This document shows positions 6,625-14,047 of a DNA stretch of 16,579 nucleotides, piece by piece (positions within the stretch are counted from its first letter, which is position 1; the number at the start of each line of letters is the position of its first letter). The position numbers and the translations under genes are program-made. Origin of the DNA: JAAYEV01 sp964508195 (GTDB taxonomy: Bacteria > Bacillota > Clostridia > Ch29); the NCBI GenBank assembly GCA_964508195.1, contig CAZDSH010000036.1:1-16579 (forward strand), written 5' to 3'. A model generated the notes under the pieces. That model did not search any database, was not told the DNA's origin, and saw nothing but the letters and a program-made list of their open reading frames with translations.

Positions 6625-7374
6625 ATGCGGGTATTTTCAGTATTTGGCGTCACTAAATCCGGTAAAACCACCACGATAGAAAATTTGATACAAGGGCTGA
6701 AAAAGAGGCGTTATTCAGTGGGCTCCGTAAAGGAGATACATTTCGAGGGCTTTGCCATAGATGACGAAGGCACTAACACATACCGACACCGCATGGCAGG
6801 TGCAGAGCTCGTAACCGCAAGGGGATATAAAGAGACCGATATACTGTTCCAAAGGAAACTTTCCATAAACGAGATACTTAAATTCTACGATCAGGATTTT
6901 ATCATCCTAGAGGGTGTAACGGACTGTAACGTACCGAAGATAATTACCGCCCACAATACCGCGGAGATCGATGAAAGAATAGACGGGTTAGTGTTCGCCA
7001 TATCCGGCAAAGTCGCCGAGCACCTAACTGAATATCGAGGTATACCTGTCATAAATGCTGTAGACAACGCGGAAAAACTTTTGGATCTTATAGAAGAAAA
7101 AGTATATGAAAAACTGCCGGATTTTCCGGTAGAGTGTTGTGATGCCTGTGGTTGTTCCTGTCGCGGTTTAGGGGAAAGAATATTAAGGGGCGAGGCGAAA
7201 CGCGGGGACTGCATATTATCCGATGCATCTATAAAACTTGTAATAGATAATAAAGAAATAGATATGGTGCCCTTCGTACAGAGGATTTTGTATAATTCCG
7301 TCGAAGGCGTTATAAAAGAGCTAGAGGGCTACAAAAAAGGTGCAGAGGTAGAAATCAGGATAGGTGGTATTTAG
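6625..7374 (+). CDS. mobB: MobB-type molybdopterin-guanine dinucleotide biosynthesis GTPase with cysteine cluster
   Basis: A 249-residue cytoplasmic protein. The P-loop is GVTKSGKT (8-15), followed by a MobB-like core with SVKEIHFEG (34-42), TYRHRMAGAELV (52-63, the Thr-Asp-substrate region of MobB), FIILEG (92-97) and NVPKII (102-107). After the core comes a cluster of cysteines (171, 172, 175, 177, 179 and 196) in the pattern CCxxCxCxC, likely for a metal or Fe-S site, and a final alpha/beta segment ending in VEIRIGG. E. coli MobB is about 175 residues, so the C-terminal part is an extension seen in some clostridial and archaeal proteins. The SD AAAGGAG (6612-6618) is clear. MobB helps attach GMP to molybdopterin in other bacteria. 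Confidence 0.87.
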   Translation: MRVFSVFGVTKSGKTTTIENLIQGLKKRRYSVGSVKEIHFEGFAIDDEGTNTYRHRMAGAELVTARGYKETDILFQRKLSINEILKFYDQDFIILEGVTDCNVPKIITAHNTAEIDERIDGLVFAISGKVAEHLTEYRGIPVINAVDNAEKLLDLIEEKVYEKLPDFPVECCDACGCSCRGLGERILRGEAKRGDCILSDASIKLVIDNKEIDMVPFVQRILYNSVEGVIKELEGYKKGAEVEIRIGGI

Positions 7375-8106
7375 ATGATAGTGGAGCAGGGGTTTTTAGA
7401 TCAATGGGATATCAGCGAGTACCGTATAAAAAAACAATTTCCCAGTAAAAAAAATAGGGTGTATCTCGTGAAGGGTCGCTACGATAGCGGCGGTACGCTG
7501 AATTTTGTGTTAAAGGCATACAACGATGATATAGAATCATCAATACAAAGGGAGGCGGACTTTCTGGAAGGTCTTCATCGTGAGGGCGTGAACGTACCTA
7601 AACTGTATTATAGGGGCGAGCGTTCGATAATGATGGAATACATAAAGGGCGCAACCCTCATAGATACGATGACCGATGTGGAGTACATTGCGGGTAAAAA
7701 TCGGGATTACATAAATGTAAAGGGTATCGCAATGCATATGGCACGTTGGTTAGACAGCTTTTACCAAGGGGCAAAAAAGCTAACCGGTAAGGACACGATA
7801 TTATGGGATGTAAACCTTAGAAATTTTTTAATAGATTTCAAACTCTACGGTATAGATTTTGAAAACTGTAGGGAGGGGTATGTTGAGGAGGATATAGGTA
7901 GGCTTATGGCCTTTATAGTAACCTATGAGCCGGCTTTTACCGATTTTAAAGTACAGTTTGCCCAGGAAATATATAACGCAGTGCAAAGTAGGTTACCCGT
8001 CGATAGGGATCGAGTAAAGGAAGAAATATTAAAAGAATTTCATGCAATAGAAAGAAGAAGGGATATAAAGATCCCCGGGGACATAATGAAAAGGGTGTTC
8101 GCCTAA
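7375..8106 (+). CDS. Small protein-kinase-fold protein (Kdo/RIO-kinase-like) of unknown substrate
   Basis: A 243-residue cytoplasmic protein with the sequence plan of a minimal kinase: FVLKAY with K47, READFLEGL with E60 as the likely salt-bridge partner, hinge text MMEYIKG (86-92), a catalytic-loop candidate LWDVNLRNFLI with D145 and N150, and a metal-binding IDFEN with D161 in place of DFG. The histidine of the usual HxD is replaced by W144. It starts with ATG immediately after the mobB stop codon, so the two are translationally coupled. Homologous folds phosphorylate Kdo, sugars, aminoglycosides or proteins; none can be chosen here. It is the last gene before the pyr promoter. Confidence 0.72.
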   Translation: MIVEQGFLDQWDISEYRIKKQFPSKKNRVYLVKGRYDSGGTLNFVLKAYNDDIESSIQREADFLEGLHREGVNVPKLYYRGERSIMMEYIKGATLIDTMTDVEYIAGKNRDYINVKGIAMHMARWLDSFYQGAKKLTGKDTILWDVNLRNFLIDFKLYGIDFENCREGYVEEDIGRLMAFIVTYEPAFTDFKVQFAQEIYNAVQSRLPVDRDRVKEEILKEFHAIERRRDIKIPGDIMKRVFA

Positions 8107-8153
8107 TAACGAGGGGGGATTACAAAACATTTCAAAACATTTCAAAATAATGC

Positions 8154-8182
8154 TGGACAACGATCCAAAGAGGTGGTATCAT
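8154..8182 (+). promoter_or_regulatory. Promoter of the pyr operon
   Basis: A -35 TGGACA (8154-8159, 5 of 6) and a -10 TATCAT (8177-8182, 5 of 6) are spaced exactly 17 nt apart. Transcription would begin near 8189, just before the PyrR-binding hairpin at 8203. I see no terminator between the kinase-like gene and this promoter, so some readthrough from the Mo/W cluster is possible. Confidence 0.75.
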
Positions 8183-8202
8183 TGTTTAGGAAGAAAACCG
8201 GA

Positions 8203-8307
8203 TTCCTTTAAATTGGTACCGTGAGACCGGCAAGGAACTTGGGAATTGATATTATAAAGAACTTCTGCTATGTCGAAGCTTCCTTGCCGCTGATGGGGAG
8301 CTTTTTT
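8203..8307 (+). promoter_or_regulatory. PyrR-dependent transcription attenuator upstream of pyrR
   Basis: The PyrR-binding hairpin pairs TTCCTT (8203-8208) with AAGGAA (8232-8237) and GGT (8215-8217) with ACC (8226-8228), leaving the diagnostic ACCGTGAG loop. The antiterminator pairs CGGCAAGGAA (8228-8237) with TTCCTTGCCG (8280-8289). The terminator pairs AAGCTTCC (8276-8283) with GGGAGCTT (8296-8303), followed by T6 (8302-8307). Antiterminator shares bases with both other stems, as in the classical Bacillus mechanism: UMP/UTP-loaded PyrR stabilises the binding hairpin, frees the terminator arm and stops transcription. Confidence 0.92.
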
Positions 8308-8330
8308 AGCATTAAAGGGCAGGTGTTCAA

Positions 8331-8867
8331 ATGAGGATTAAAGCGATTATTATGGACGAGAAGACTATAGAGCGGTCGGTAACAAGAACCGCCCATGAAA
8401 TATTGGAGAAAAACAAGGGTACTGAGAACCTAGCACTTCTAGGTATAAGGACGAGGGGCGTGCCCTTGGCCCGGAGGATTCTGAAAAGAATAAAGGAAAT
8501 AGAAGGTGTGGATATACCCTTCGGCATACTGGATATCACGCTATATCGTGATGACCTAAGTACCATAGCAAAGCTGCCTATAGTAAATGCAACGCAGATA
8601 GATTTCGATATAAATGGTAAAAAACTTGTATTGATCGATGATGTACTATACACTGGCAGGACAATAAGGGCGGCTTTAGATGCCATAGTGGATATAGGCA
8701 GGCCAGCAGCTATACAGCTTATGGTATTAGTGGATAGAGGGCATAGGGAACTTCCCATAAGGGCGGACTTTGTGGGCAAAAATGTTCCAACTTCAAAAAA
8801 AGAAATTGTTAAAGTGAATCTAGAGGAGATCGACGGAGAGAATTCCGTGTTCATCGCAGAGATGTAA
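8331..8867 (+). CDS. pyrR: PyrR, pyr operon RNA-binding attenuation regulator / uracil phosphoribosyltransferase
   Basis: A 178-residue protein that binds the pyr leader RNA when loaded with UMP or UTP and also has weak uracil phosphoribosyltransferase activity in known family members. The N-terminus (MDEKTIERSVTRTAHEI) follows the family pattern, LLGIRTRGVPLA (36-47) is the conserved substrate and RNA-face region, and the PRPP-binding loop is VLIDDVLYTGRT (100-111). DRGHRELPIRADFVGKN (135-151) is also a family hallmark. The length is normal. It is the first gene behind the attenuator and is thus likely autoregulated. Confidence 0.97.
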   Translation: MRIKAIIMDEKTIERSVTRTAHEILEKNKGTENLALLGIRTRGVPLARRILKRIKEIEGVDIPFGILDITLYRDDLSTIAKLPIVNATQIDFDINGKKLVLIDDVLYTGRTIRAALDAIVDIGRPAAIQLMVLVDRGHRELPIRADFVGKNVPTSKKEIVKVNLEEIDGENSVFIAEM

Positions 8868-8877
8868 AGAGGATAAG

Positions 8878-8909
8878 TCCTTTAATTTGGTCCTGTGAGA
8901 CTAAAAAGG
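8878..8909 (+). promoter_or_regulatory. Second PyrR-binding hairpin, between pyrR and pyrB
   Basis: CCTTT (8879-8883) pairs with AAAGG (8905-8909), and TGGTC (8888-8892) pairs with GACTA (8899-8903) with one G.U pair, presenting the loop CTGTGA. The GGTCCTGTGAGAC core matches the PyrR recognition sequence at 8215-8228 and the Bacillus consensus. The 3' side of its lower stem overlaps the SD of the small ORF at 8921. The upstream partner strand for a classical antiterminator is much weaker than in the pyrR leader. Confidence 0.88.
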
Positions 8910-8920
8910 GGGAATAAAAA

Positions 8921-8977
8921 ATGTCAAAACCAAGCCTTTATCGCTACGTGCATGGTAAAAATTTCGGATATGGATAG
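8921..8977 (+). CDS. Putative 18-residue pyr leader peptide
   Basis: A short ORF reading MSKPSLYRYVHGKNFGYG and ending at TAG (8975-8977). Its SD, AAGGGGGA at 8906-8913, is seven bases from the ATG and is the same style of SD used by full genes here (for example before the TiaS-like gene). The SD forms part of the PyrR-binding hairpin, and the stop codon is three bases before the 5' arm of a strong terminator. A ribosome at the stop codon would cover that arm. Placement therefore argues for a regulatory leader ORF, with a role comparable to E. coli pyrL but a different mechanism. Without protein evidence, expression is inferred. Confidence 0.6.
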   Translation: MSKPSLYRYVHGKNFGYG

Positions 8978-8980
8978 GGA

Positions 8981-9029
8981 AGCAGTAAGTCGCAGCCTAT
9001 ATAAAATAGGCACGGCTACTGCTATTTTT
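8981..9029 (+). terminator. Strong intrinsic terminator (attenuator) before pyrB
   Basis: AGCAGTA (8981-8987) pairs with TACTGCT (9017-9023), GTCG (8989-8992) with CGGC (9013-9016), and GCCTAT (8995-9000) with ATAGGC (9006-9011) around the loop ATAAA. T5 follows at 9025-9029. Since it lies inside an operon, it must be conditionally bypassed. Confidence 0.85.
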
Positions 9030-9091
9030 ATTACGTAAATGCTAGGATATATACTCGTTTTAATGGTTTTATAAAGGGCGGAGGTGAACTT

Positions 9092-10048
9092 ATGGGCATG
9101 AAAAATCTTCTAGGTATAAGGGATTTAAGCAATGAAGAAATATTGCGAATATTGGATACAGCAGTTTTGATGCGGCCTATTATGGAGACGAAATATAAAA
9201 GAACTAATTACCTACAGGGAAAGACTATGGTTACTTTGTTTTATGAACCCAGTACCCGTACAAGGGTATCCTTCGAACTAGCCGCCAAGTATTTAGGTGC
9301 TACTATAGCCGGCGTTGCTACATCAGTTAGCAGCGTTATGAAGGGGGAGACCCTTATAGACACGGCGCGTACCCTTGAGGCCATGGGCGTAGACGTTGTG
9401 GTCATGCGTCATCCCATGACGGGGGCCCATCGCCTATTAGACAGCCATCTCGACGCCTGCATCATAAACGCAGGGGATGGCATAAACGAACATCCTACCC
9501 AGGCATTGTTGGATATGTTCACCATAAGGGAGAAAAAGGGCACGCTAAAAGGGCTAAAGGTCGTAATTTCCGGCGATATATTACACTCAAGGGTCGCCCG
9601 TAGCAATATATGGGGCCTTACAAGGCTTGGTGCCCATGTAGCCCTAGCGGGCCCGGCAACCCTCATACCAAAGGGCGTGGAAAAGATGGGCGTAAAGGTA
9701 TATTACGATATAAACGAGGCTGCGGTGGATGCCGATGTGATAATGGGGCTTAGGATACAATTGGAAAGACAAAAAAGGGGCTTGTTTCCCACGCTACGGG
9801 AATACAACATGCTCTTTGGCATAGATGAGCACACGTTGGAAGTAGCAAAGGAGGATGTCCTTATCATGCATCCGGGACCGACGAACCGCGGCGTAGAGAT
9901 GTCCAGTGAAGTAATAGACAGCGAAAAATCCGCTATAGTAGAGCAGGTTACGAACGGCGTAGCGATAAGGATGGCAATACTATATATGCTAACAAGGGAG
10001 GGGTTTCCCGATGAACAGAATATTGATAGAGGGCGGAAGGTTAATTGA
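9092..10048 (+). CDS. pyrB: Aspartate carbamoyltransferase catalytic subunit
   Basis: A 318-residue enzyme that joins carbamoyl phosphate and aspartate to N-carbamoylaspartate. The carbamoyl-phosphate motif STRTR is at 54-58, the neighbouring-subunit loop SVMKGE at 81-86, HPTQALLD at 134-141, GDILHSRVARS near 163-173, and the aspartate-binding region HPGPTNRGVE near 261-270. All expected catalytic residues seem present. The SD GGAGGTGA (9080-9087) fits the ATG at 9092 well. No regulatory subunit gene (pyrI) is in the window. The 3' end overlaps pyrC by 38 nt. Confidence 0.97.
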   Translation: MGMKNLLGIRDLSNEEILRILDTAVLMRPIMETKYKRTNYLQGKTMVTLFYEPSTRTRVSFELAAKYLGATIAGVATSVSSVMKGETLIDTARTLEAMGVDVVVMRHPMTGAHRLLDSHLDACIINAGDGINEHPTQALLDMFTIREKKGTLKGLKVVISGDILHSRVARSNIWGLTRLGAHVALAGPATLIPKGVEKMGVKVYYDINEAAVDADVIMGLRIQLERQKRGLFPTLREYNMLFGIDEHTLEVAKEDVLIMHPGPTNRGVEMSSEVIDSEKSAIVEQVTNGVAIRMAILYMLTREGFPDEQNIDRGRKVN

Positions 10049-11297
10049 TCCGGCAAGTAATACCGATGATGTTAAGGATATTTTAATAGAAAAGGATAAA
10101 GTGATTGCAATAAACGATAGTATAGACGTCGAGGGTGCTATTCTAATAAAAGCCGAGGGGATGCTCGTGTTTCCTGGGCTTGTAGATATGCACGTACACC
10201 TTAGGGAACCAGGATTCGAGCATAAGGAAACTATTAAAAGCGGTACTAAAAGCGCTGCGGCGGGTGGGTTTACAACTATAGCCTGTATGCCCAATACCAA
10301 CCCCGTTATAGACAGTCCCGCTATGGTTGAATACATCTACTTAAAGGCGGAGAAGGAAGGCAGCGTACGGGTTAAACCCATAGCGGCTATAACGAAGGGA
10401 CAAAGGGGCGAAGAGTTAGCGCCTATAGGGGAACTCGTGCGATATGGCGCTGTGGGATTTTCCGATGACGGGTTTCCCGTATCAAATAGCAATCTCATGA
10501 GACGAGCTATGGAATACGCTATAATGTGGAATGCCCTTATAATATCCCATTGCGAGGATTTGGAACTAAGTTACGATGGTGTTATGAACGAGGGGGAGGT
10601 TTCTACGCTACTAGGGATGAAGGGCATACCATCAGCAGCGGAGGATGTTATGGTAGCCCGGGAAATAGCCCTTTCGAAATATACAGGGTGCAGGGTTCAT
10701 ATAGCCCATGTAAGTACTAAAAGTTCTGTGGAGATGATAAGGAGGGCTAAGGCCGAGGGTATAAAAATATCCGCAGAGGGTACGCCGCATCATTTCTCTT
10801 TAACAGAGGATGCCGTAGACGGATATGATTCTGTGACGAAGGTTAACCCGCCTCTAAGGAGCAAAGAGGACTTAGAGGAGATTATAAAGGGTATCGCTGA
10901 TGGTACTATTGATGCTATAGCCACGGATCATGCGCCCCATCATAGGGATGACAAAGAAGTGGAATACAGCGCCGCGGCCTTTGGTATATCAGGCCTTGAG
11001 ACAGCGGTACCGCTATCTGTTACGCACCTTTTGCGCCCCGGTATTCTTACGCCTCTACAGTTAGCCGAGCGTATGAGCCTTGCACCTGCCAGGCTTTTAA
11101 ACCTGAATGCAGGGTATATAAAAGAAGGGGGCCCGGCGGACATAACTATAATAGATCCCGAGGCGGAGATAGTAGTGGATACGAAAGAATTTATGTCTAA
11201 GGGAAAGAACTCGCCATTCCATGGTATGAAACTCCAGGGGCAGGTTAGATATACCCTCGTCGAGGGTAAAATAGTTTGGGATAAGGTGCAACGATAA
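10011..11297 (+). CDS. pyrC: Dihydroorotase
   Basis: A 428-residue zinc amidohydrolase that cyclises carbamoylaspartate to dihydroorotate. The zinc motif is HVHLREPG (61-68), with MPNTNPV (93-99), the ligand histidines in ISHCEDL and in VHIAHVST, and the catalytic aspartate in IATDHAPHH near residue 305. The length and HxHLREPG signature place it in the class I group typical of Bacillus-type operons. The SD AAGGGAGGGG (9993-10002) lies inside the end of pyrB, and the ATG at 10011 is well supported, so the overlap is real and suggests translational coupling. Confidence 0.97.
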   Translation: MNRILIEGGRLIDPASNTDDVKDILIEKDKVIAINDSIDVEGAILIKAEGMLVFPGLVDMHVHLREPGFEHKETIKSGTKSAAAGGFTTIACMPNTNPVIDSPAMVEYIYLKAEKEGSVRVKPIAAITKGQRGEELAPIGELVRYGAVGFSDDGFPVSNSNLMRRAMEYAIMWNALIISHCEDLELSYDGVMNEGEVSTLLGMKGIPSAAEDVMVAREIALSKYTGCRVHIAHVSTKSSVEMIRRAKAEGIKISAEGTPHHFSLTEDAVDGYDSVTKVNPPLRSKEDLEEIIKGIADGTIDAIATDHAPHHRDDKEVEYSAAAFGISGLETAVPLSVTHLLRPGILTPLQLAERMSLAPARLLNLNAGYIKEGGPADITIIDPEAEIVVDTKEFMSKGKNSPFHGMKLQGQVRYTLVEGKIVWDKVQR

Positions 11298-11319
11298 ATT
11301 AAAAATGGAGGCATCTAGC

Positions 11320-12210
11320 ATGTTTGCAGACCGGTTGATGGAGGGCATAAAAGATAAAGGCAACCCATCGGTGATGGGCCTTGATCCAAGGGCGGATATG
11401 ATACCTCGCTTTATAAAGGATACCTATGAAAATTCGGATATAGGCCGTAGGGTATTCGAATTCAACAAAATTCTAATAGATGCAATATACGATATTATAC
11501 CGGCAGTGAAGCTACAGATAGCGTTCTATGAGGCCCTGGGTATCAGCGGGCTGAAGGCGTATTCCAAAACCCTGGAATATGCAAAAAAAAGAGGGCTCCT
11601 TACCATTGGGGATATAAAAAGAGGCGATATATCTTCTACGGCGATGGCCTATAGGGATGCACACTTTTATGGGTACTTCCGATGTGATGCCATCACCCTT
11701 AACCCGTTTCTAGGGTATGATTCCATTGAACCATTCCTTGGGGCCTGTGACAAGGACGGTAAGGGGGTATTCATACTGGTTAAGACATCGAACCCTTCTT
11801 CGACGGAGCTACAACACCTCAGGGTCGGGGGGGAGAAATTGTACGAATACCTGGGCAAAAAGGTTGCAAAATGGGGCAGGGATTTAATAGGTAAAAACGG
11901 TTATAGTTCCGTCGGCGCGGTAGTGGGCGCTACCTATCCCGAAGAGCTTAAAAAATTAAGGCGTATAATGCCTCGGGTACCCTTTTTAGTTCCTGGTTAT
12001 GGCGCCCAGGGTGCAGGGGGCAAAGAAGTGGCCTACGCCTTTGACAATGACGGATTAGGTGCCGTGATCAATTCCTCTAGGGCACTTATGGGTGCATATC
12101 TACGGGCAAAGGAGCCTGAAAGGATAACCACTGATACATTAATAGAATATACTAGGAACGAAGCGTTAAGGATGAGGAATGATATAAAATATGCAATAAA
12201 AAATCGTTAA
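11320..12210 (+). CDS. pyrF: Orotidine-5'-phosphate decarboxylase, long (type 2) form
   Basis: A 296-residue decarboxylase making UMP from OMP. The catalytic signature DIKRGD (D98, K100, D103) is present with MGLDPR (19-24) and K64 in AVKLQIAFYE. The phosphate-binding region is in VPGYGAQGAGG. It belongs to the longer 'type 2' group found in mycobacteria, myxobacteria and several Clostridia, not the short B. subtilis type. I chose the ATG at 11320 over the in-frame ATG at 11305 because GGAGG (11307-11311) is an ideal SD eight bases upstream and overlaps the earlier ATG, which itself lacks an SD. It begins 22 nt after pyrC. Confidence 0.95.
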   Translation: MFADRLMEGIKDKGNPSVMGLDPRADMIPRFIKDTYENSDIGRRVFEFNKILIDAIYDIIPAVKLQIAFYEALGISGLKAYSKTLEYAKKRGLLTIGDIKRGDISSTAMAYRDAHFYGYFRCDAITLNPFLGYDSIEPFLGACDKDGKGVFILVKTSNPSSTELQHLRVGGEKLYEYLGKKVAKWGRDLIGKNGYSSVGAVVGATYPEELKKLRRIMPRVPFLVPGYGAQGAGGKEVAYAFDNDGLGAVINSSRALMGAYLRAKEPERITTDTLIEYTRNEALRMRNDIKYAIKNR

Positions 12211-12331
12211 TTGTAACGTCGGAGTACATCATAGAAACCCCGATTACAGTAGTGCCCGGTAAGGTTTATTGCGAAGAGGCATCCAAAGTATAAAGCCCAA
12301 TATATGGCGGCATTTAGGAGGTACCAGATCT

Positions 12332-13114
12332 ATGACGATGCTTGAACAGATACCGATAGCAGAGAATAGACCCATAGCGAAGAATATCTACAGGTTAAAA
12401 CTATATAGCCCTGATTTGTGTAAAGAAGGGATAGACCCAGGTCAGTTCTTTCATATAAAATGCGGCAAGGGCAACCTACCCTTCCTCAGAAGGCCCCTAA
12501 GCCTTTCCTATAGGCTAAAGGATGAAAATTGTATAGCCCTGGTCTACAGGGTCATTGGTCAGGGTACAAAGGCTCTGGCTAATAGAGGCCCCGGAGAGTT
12601 ATTAGATGTCCTAGGGCCTTTAGGCAATGGATTTGAAATAAAAAGTGAACATAAAAATGTACTTATAATCGGTGGCGGTATAGGCATAGCTCCCCTTGTG
12701 GAATTAACCGCGGCATACAAAAACAAAGCTACGGTGATGATAGGGTTTAAGGAGGAAACATTTTTAATCGAACGGCTAAAGAGGGAAACGATGAAAGTTA
12801 GGGTAGCTACGGAGGATGGCGGTATAGGCCATAGGGGTCTTGTAACAGATATTTTTATAGAATATTTAAAGGAGCGGCGGCCGGATATTGTGTTTGCCTG
12901 TGGGCCGTGGCCTATGCTCAAGGAAGTGGCAACCCTTTGTAAGGATAAATCCATAGATTGTCAGGTATCCCTAGAAGAACGGATGGCCTGCGGTATAGGG
13001 GCTTGTTTTGGGTGTAGCGTAGCTACAAAGGACGGCGACGGAGACGTAAGATATTCGAGGGTCTGCAAGGACGGGCCGGTATTTTGGGCCGAGGAGGTTT
13101 GTTGGGATGAATAA
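12332..13114 (+). CDS. pyrK: Dihydroorotate dehydrogenase electron-transfer subunit
   Basis: A 260-residue FAD and [2Fe-2S] subunit that passes electrons from PyrD to NAD+. The flavin motif is RRPLSL (53-58), the NAD-binding GGGIGIAPLVEL is at 114-125, and the cluster cysteines are C220, C225, C228 and C245 in ACGIGACFGC and VCKDGPVF. An in-frame TTG at 12269 would add 21 residues, but the ATG at 12332 follows a near-perfect SD AGGAGGT (12316-12322) and gives the usual family length. Preceded by a 121-nt gap after pyrF. It overlaps pyrD by eight nt, as expected for partners of one complex. Confidence 0.96.
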   Translation: MTMLEQIPIAENRPIAKNIYRLKLYSPDLCKEGIDPGQFFHIKCGKGNLPFLRRPLSLSYRLKDENCIALVYRVIGQGTKALANRGPGELLDVLGPLGNGFEIKSEHKNVLIIGGGIGIAPLVELTAAYKNKATVMIGFKEETFLIERLKRETMKVRVATEDGGIGHRGLVTDIFIEYLKERRPDIVFACGPWPMLKEVATLCKDKSIDCQVSLEERMACGIGACFGCSVATKDGDGDVRYSRVCKDGPVFWAEEVCWDE

Positions 13115-14018
13115 AATTGATCTAGGCGTTAATATAGCAGGCTTAAGATTAAAAAATCCCGTTATAACTGCTTCGGGTACTTACGGTTTCGGCCAGGAAT
13201 ATAGCGAATTTTATGACTTAAAGGATATAGGGGCGGTAGTAGTGAAGGGTTTGACGCTGGAACCCCGCCTTGGCAATAAACCGCCGAGGGTTACAGAGAC
13301 ACCGGCGGGTATGTTAAATAGTATTGGCCTTCAGAACCCAGGGGTAGATGCTTTTTTACAAGACGAGTTGCCGGGGCTTTTAGAAAAAGGTGCCTGTGTC
13401 ATTGCTAATATATCCGGGGCGACGGTCGAGGAATACGGTACCATAATGAAAAGGTTATCGGGCTCCGGTATATCAGCGGTGGAGCTGAACCTTTCCTGTC
13501 CCAATGTAAAGGACGGGGGCATGATTTTCGGTCTTAGGCCGGAACCGGTGTACGCTATTACGAGGCAAGTGAAAAAATATGCGGATAAACCCATTATAGT
13601 AAAGCTGTCACCTAACGTAACGGATATAGTAGAAATCGCCCAGGCTGCAAAGGAGGGCGGCGGTGATGCAATATCCCTTATAAATACGCTGCTGGCTATG
13701 GATATTGATATATACAACAAAAAACCGGTATTAGGAAATGTGTACGGCGGGCTTTCCGGTCCGGCGATTAAACCCGTGGCCCTTAGGATGGTACACCAGG
13801 TAACAAGGCATATTGATATACCCGTCATAGGCATGGGGGGTATAATGGGTTGGAAGGATGCGATACAGTTTTTGCTAGCCGGCGCGAGGGCCGTGGCTAT
13901 AGGCAGCGCAAACTTTGTAAACCCCAGGGCACCGGTACAGATTATAAAGGGCATAGAGGATTATTTAAGAGACCAGGGTTTTTGTTCGGTAAAGGATATA
14001 ACAGGGGCACTGCTCTAA
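13107..14018 (+). CDS. pyrD: Dihydroorotate dehydrogenase, class 1B catalytic subunit
   Basis: A 303-residue FMN enzyme oxidising dihydroorotate to orotate with PyrK. The active-site cysteine is C131 in ELNLSCPN, the class 1 hallmark, where class 2 enzymes have serine. Other marks are TASGTYGFG (21-29), NSIGLQNPG (71-79), KLSPNVTDI near 165-173 and the phosphate loop GMGGIMGW. It is soluble, with no membrane helix. The SD GGAGG lies inside the end of pyrK. With PyrK it uses NAD+, fitting an anaerobic lifestyle. Confidence 0.97.
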   Translation: MNKIDLGVNIAGLRLKNPVITASGTYGFGQEYSEFYDLKDIGAVVVKGLTLEPRLGNKPPRVTETPAGMLNSIGLQNPGVDAFLQDELPGLLEKGACVIANISGATVEEYGTIMKRLSGSGISAVELNLSCPNVKDGGMIFGLRPEPVYAITRQVKKYADKPIIVKLSPNVTDIVEIAQAAKEGGGDAISLINTLLAMDIDIYNKKPVLGNVYGGLSGPAIKPVALRMVHQVTRHIDIPVIGMGGIMGWKDAIQFLLAGARAVAIGSANFVNPRAPVQIIKGIEDYLRDQGFCSVKDITGALL

Positions 14019-14047
14019 AGTGTGAACAATAATAGGGAGGGTTAAAA

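Noticed and set aside
11305..11319. Earlier ATG of pyrF
   Set aside because: It lacks an SD and is itself part of the SD region for the ATG at 11320, which gives the usual N-terminus.
12269..12331. Upstream TTG start of pyrK
   Set aside because: No SD precedes it and the added 21 residues are not family-like, whereas the ATG at 12332 has an AGGAGGT SD.
13331..13954. 207-codon open frame on the reverse strand inside pyrD
   Set aside because: It is a shadow of a conserved gene with unmistakable motifs and has no recognisable protein features.
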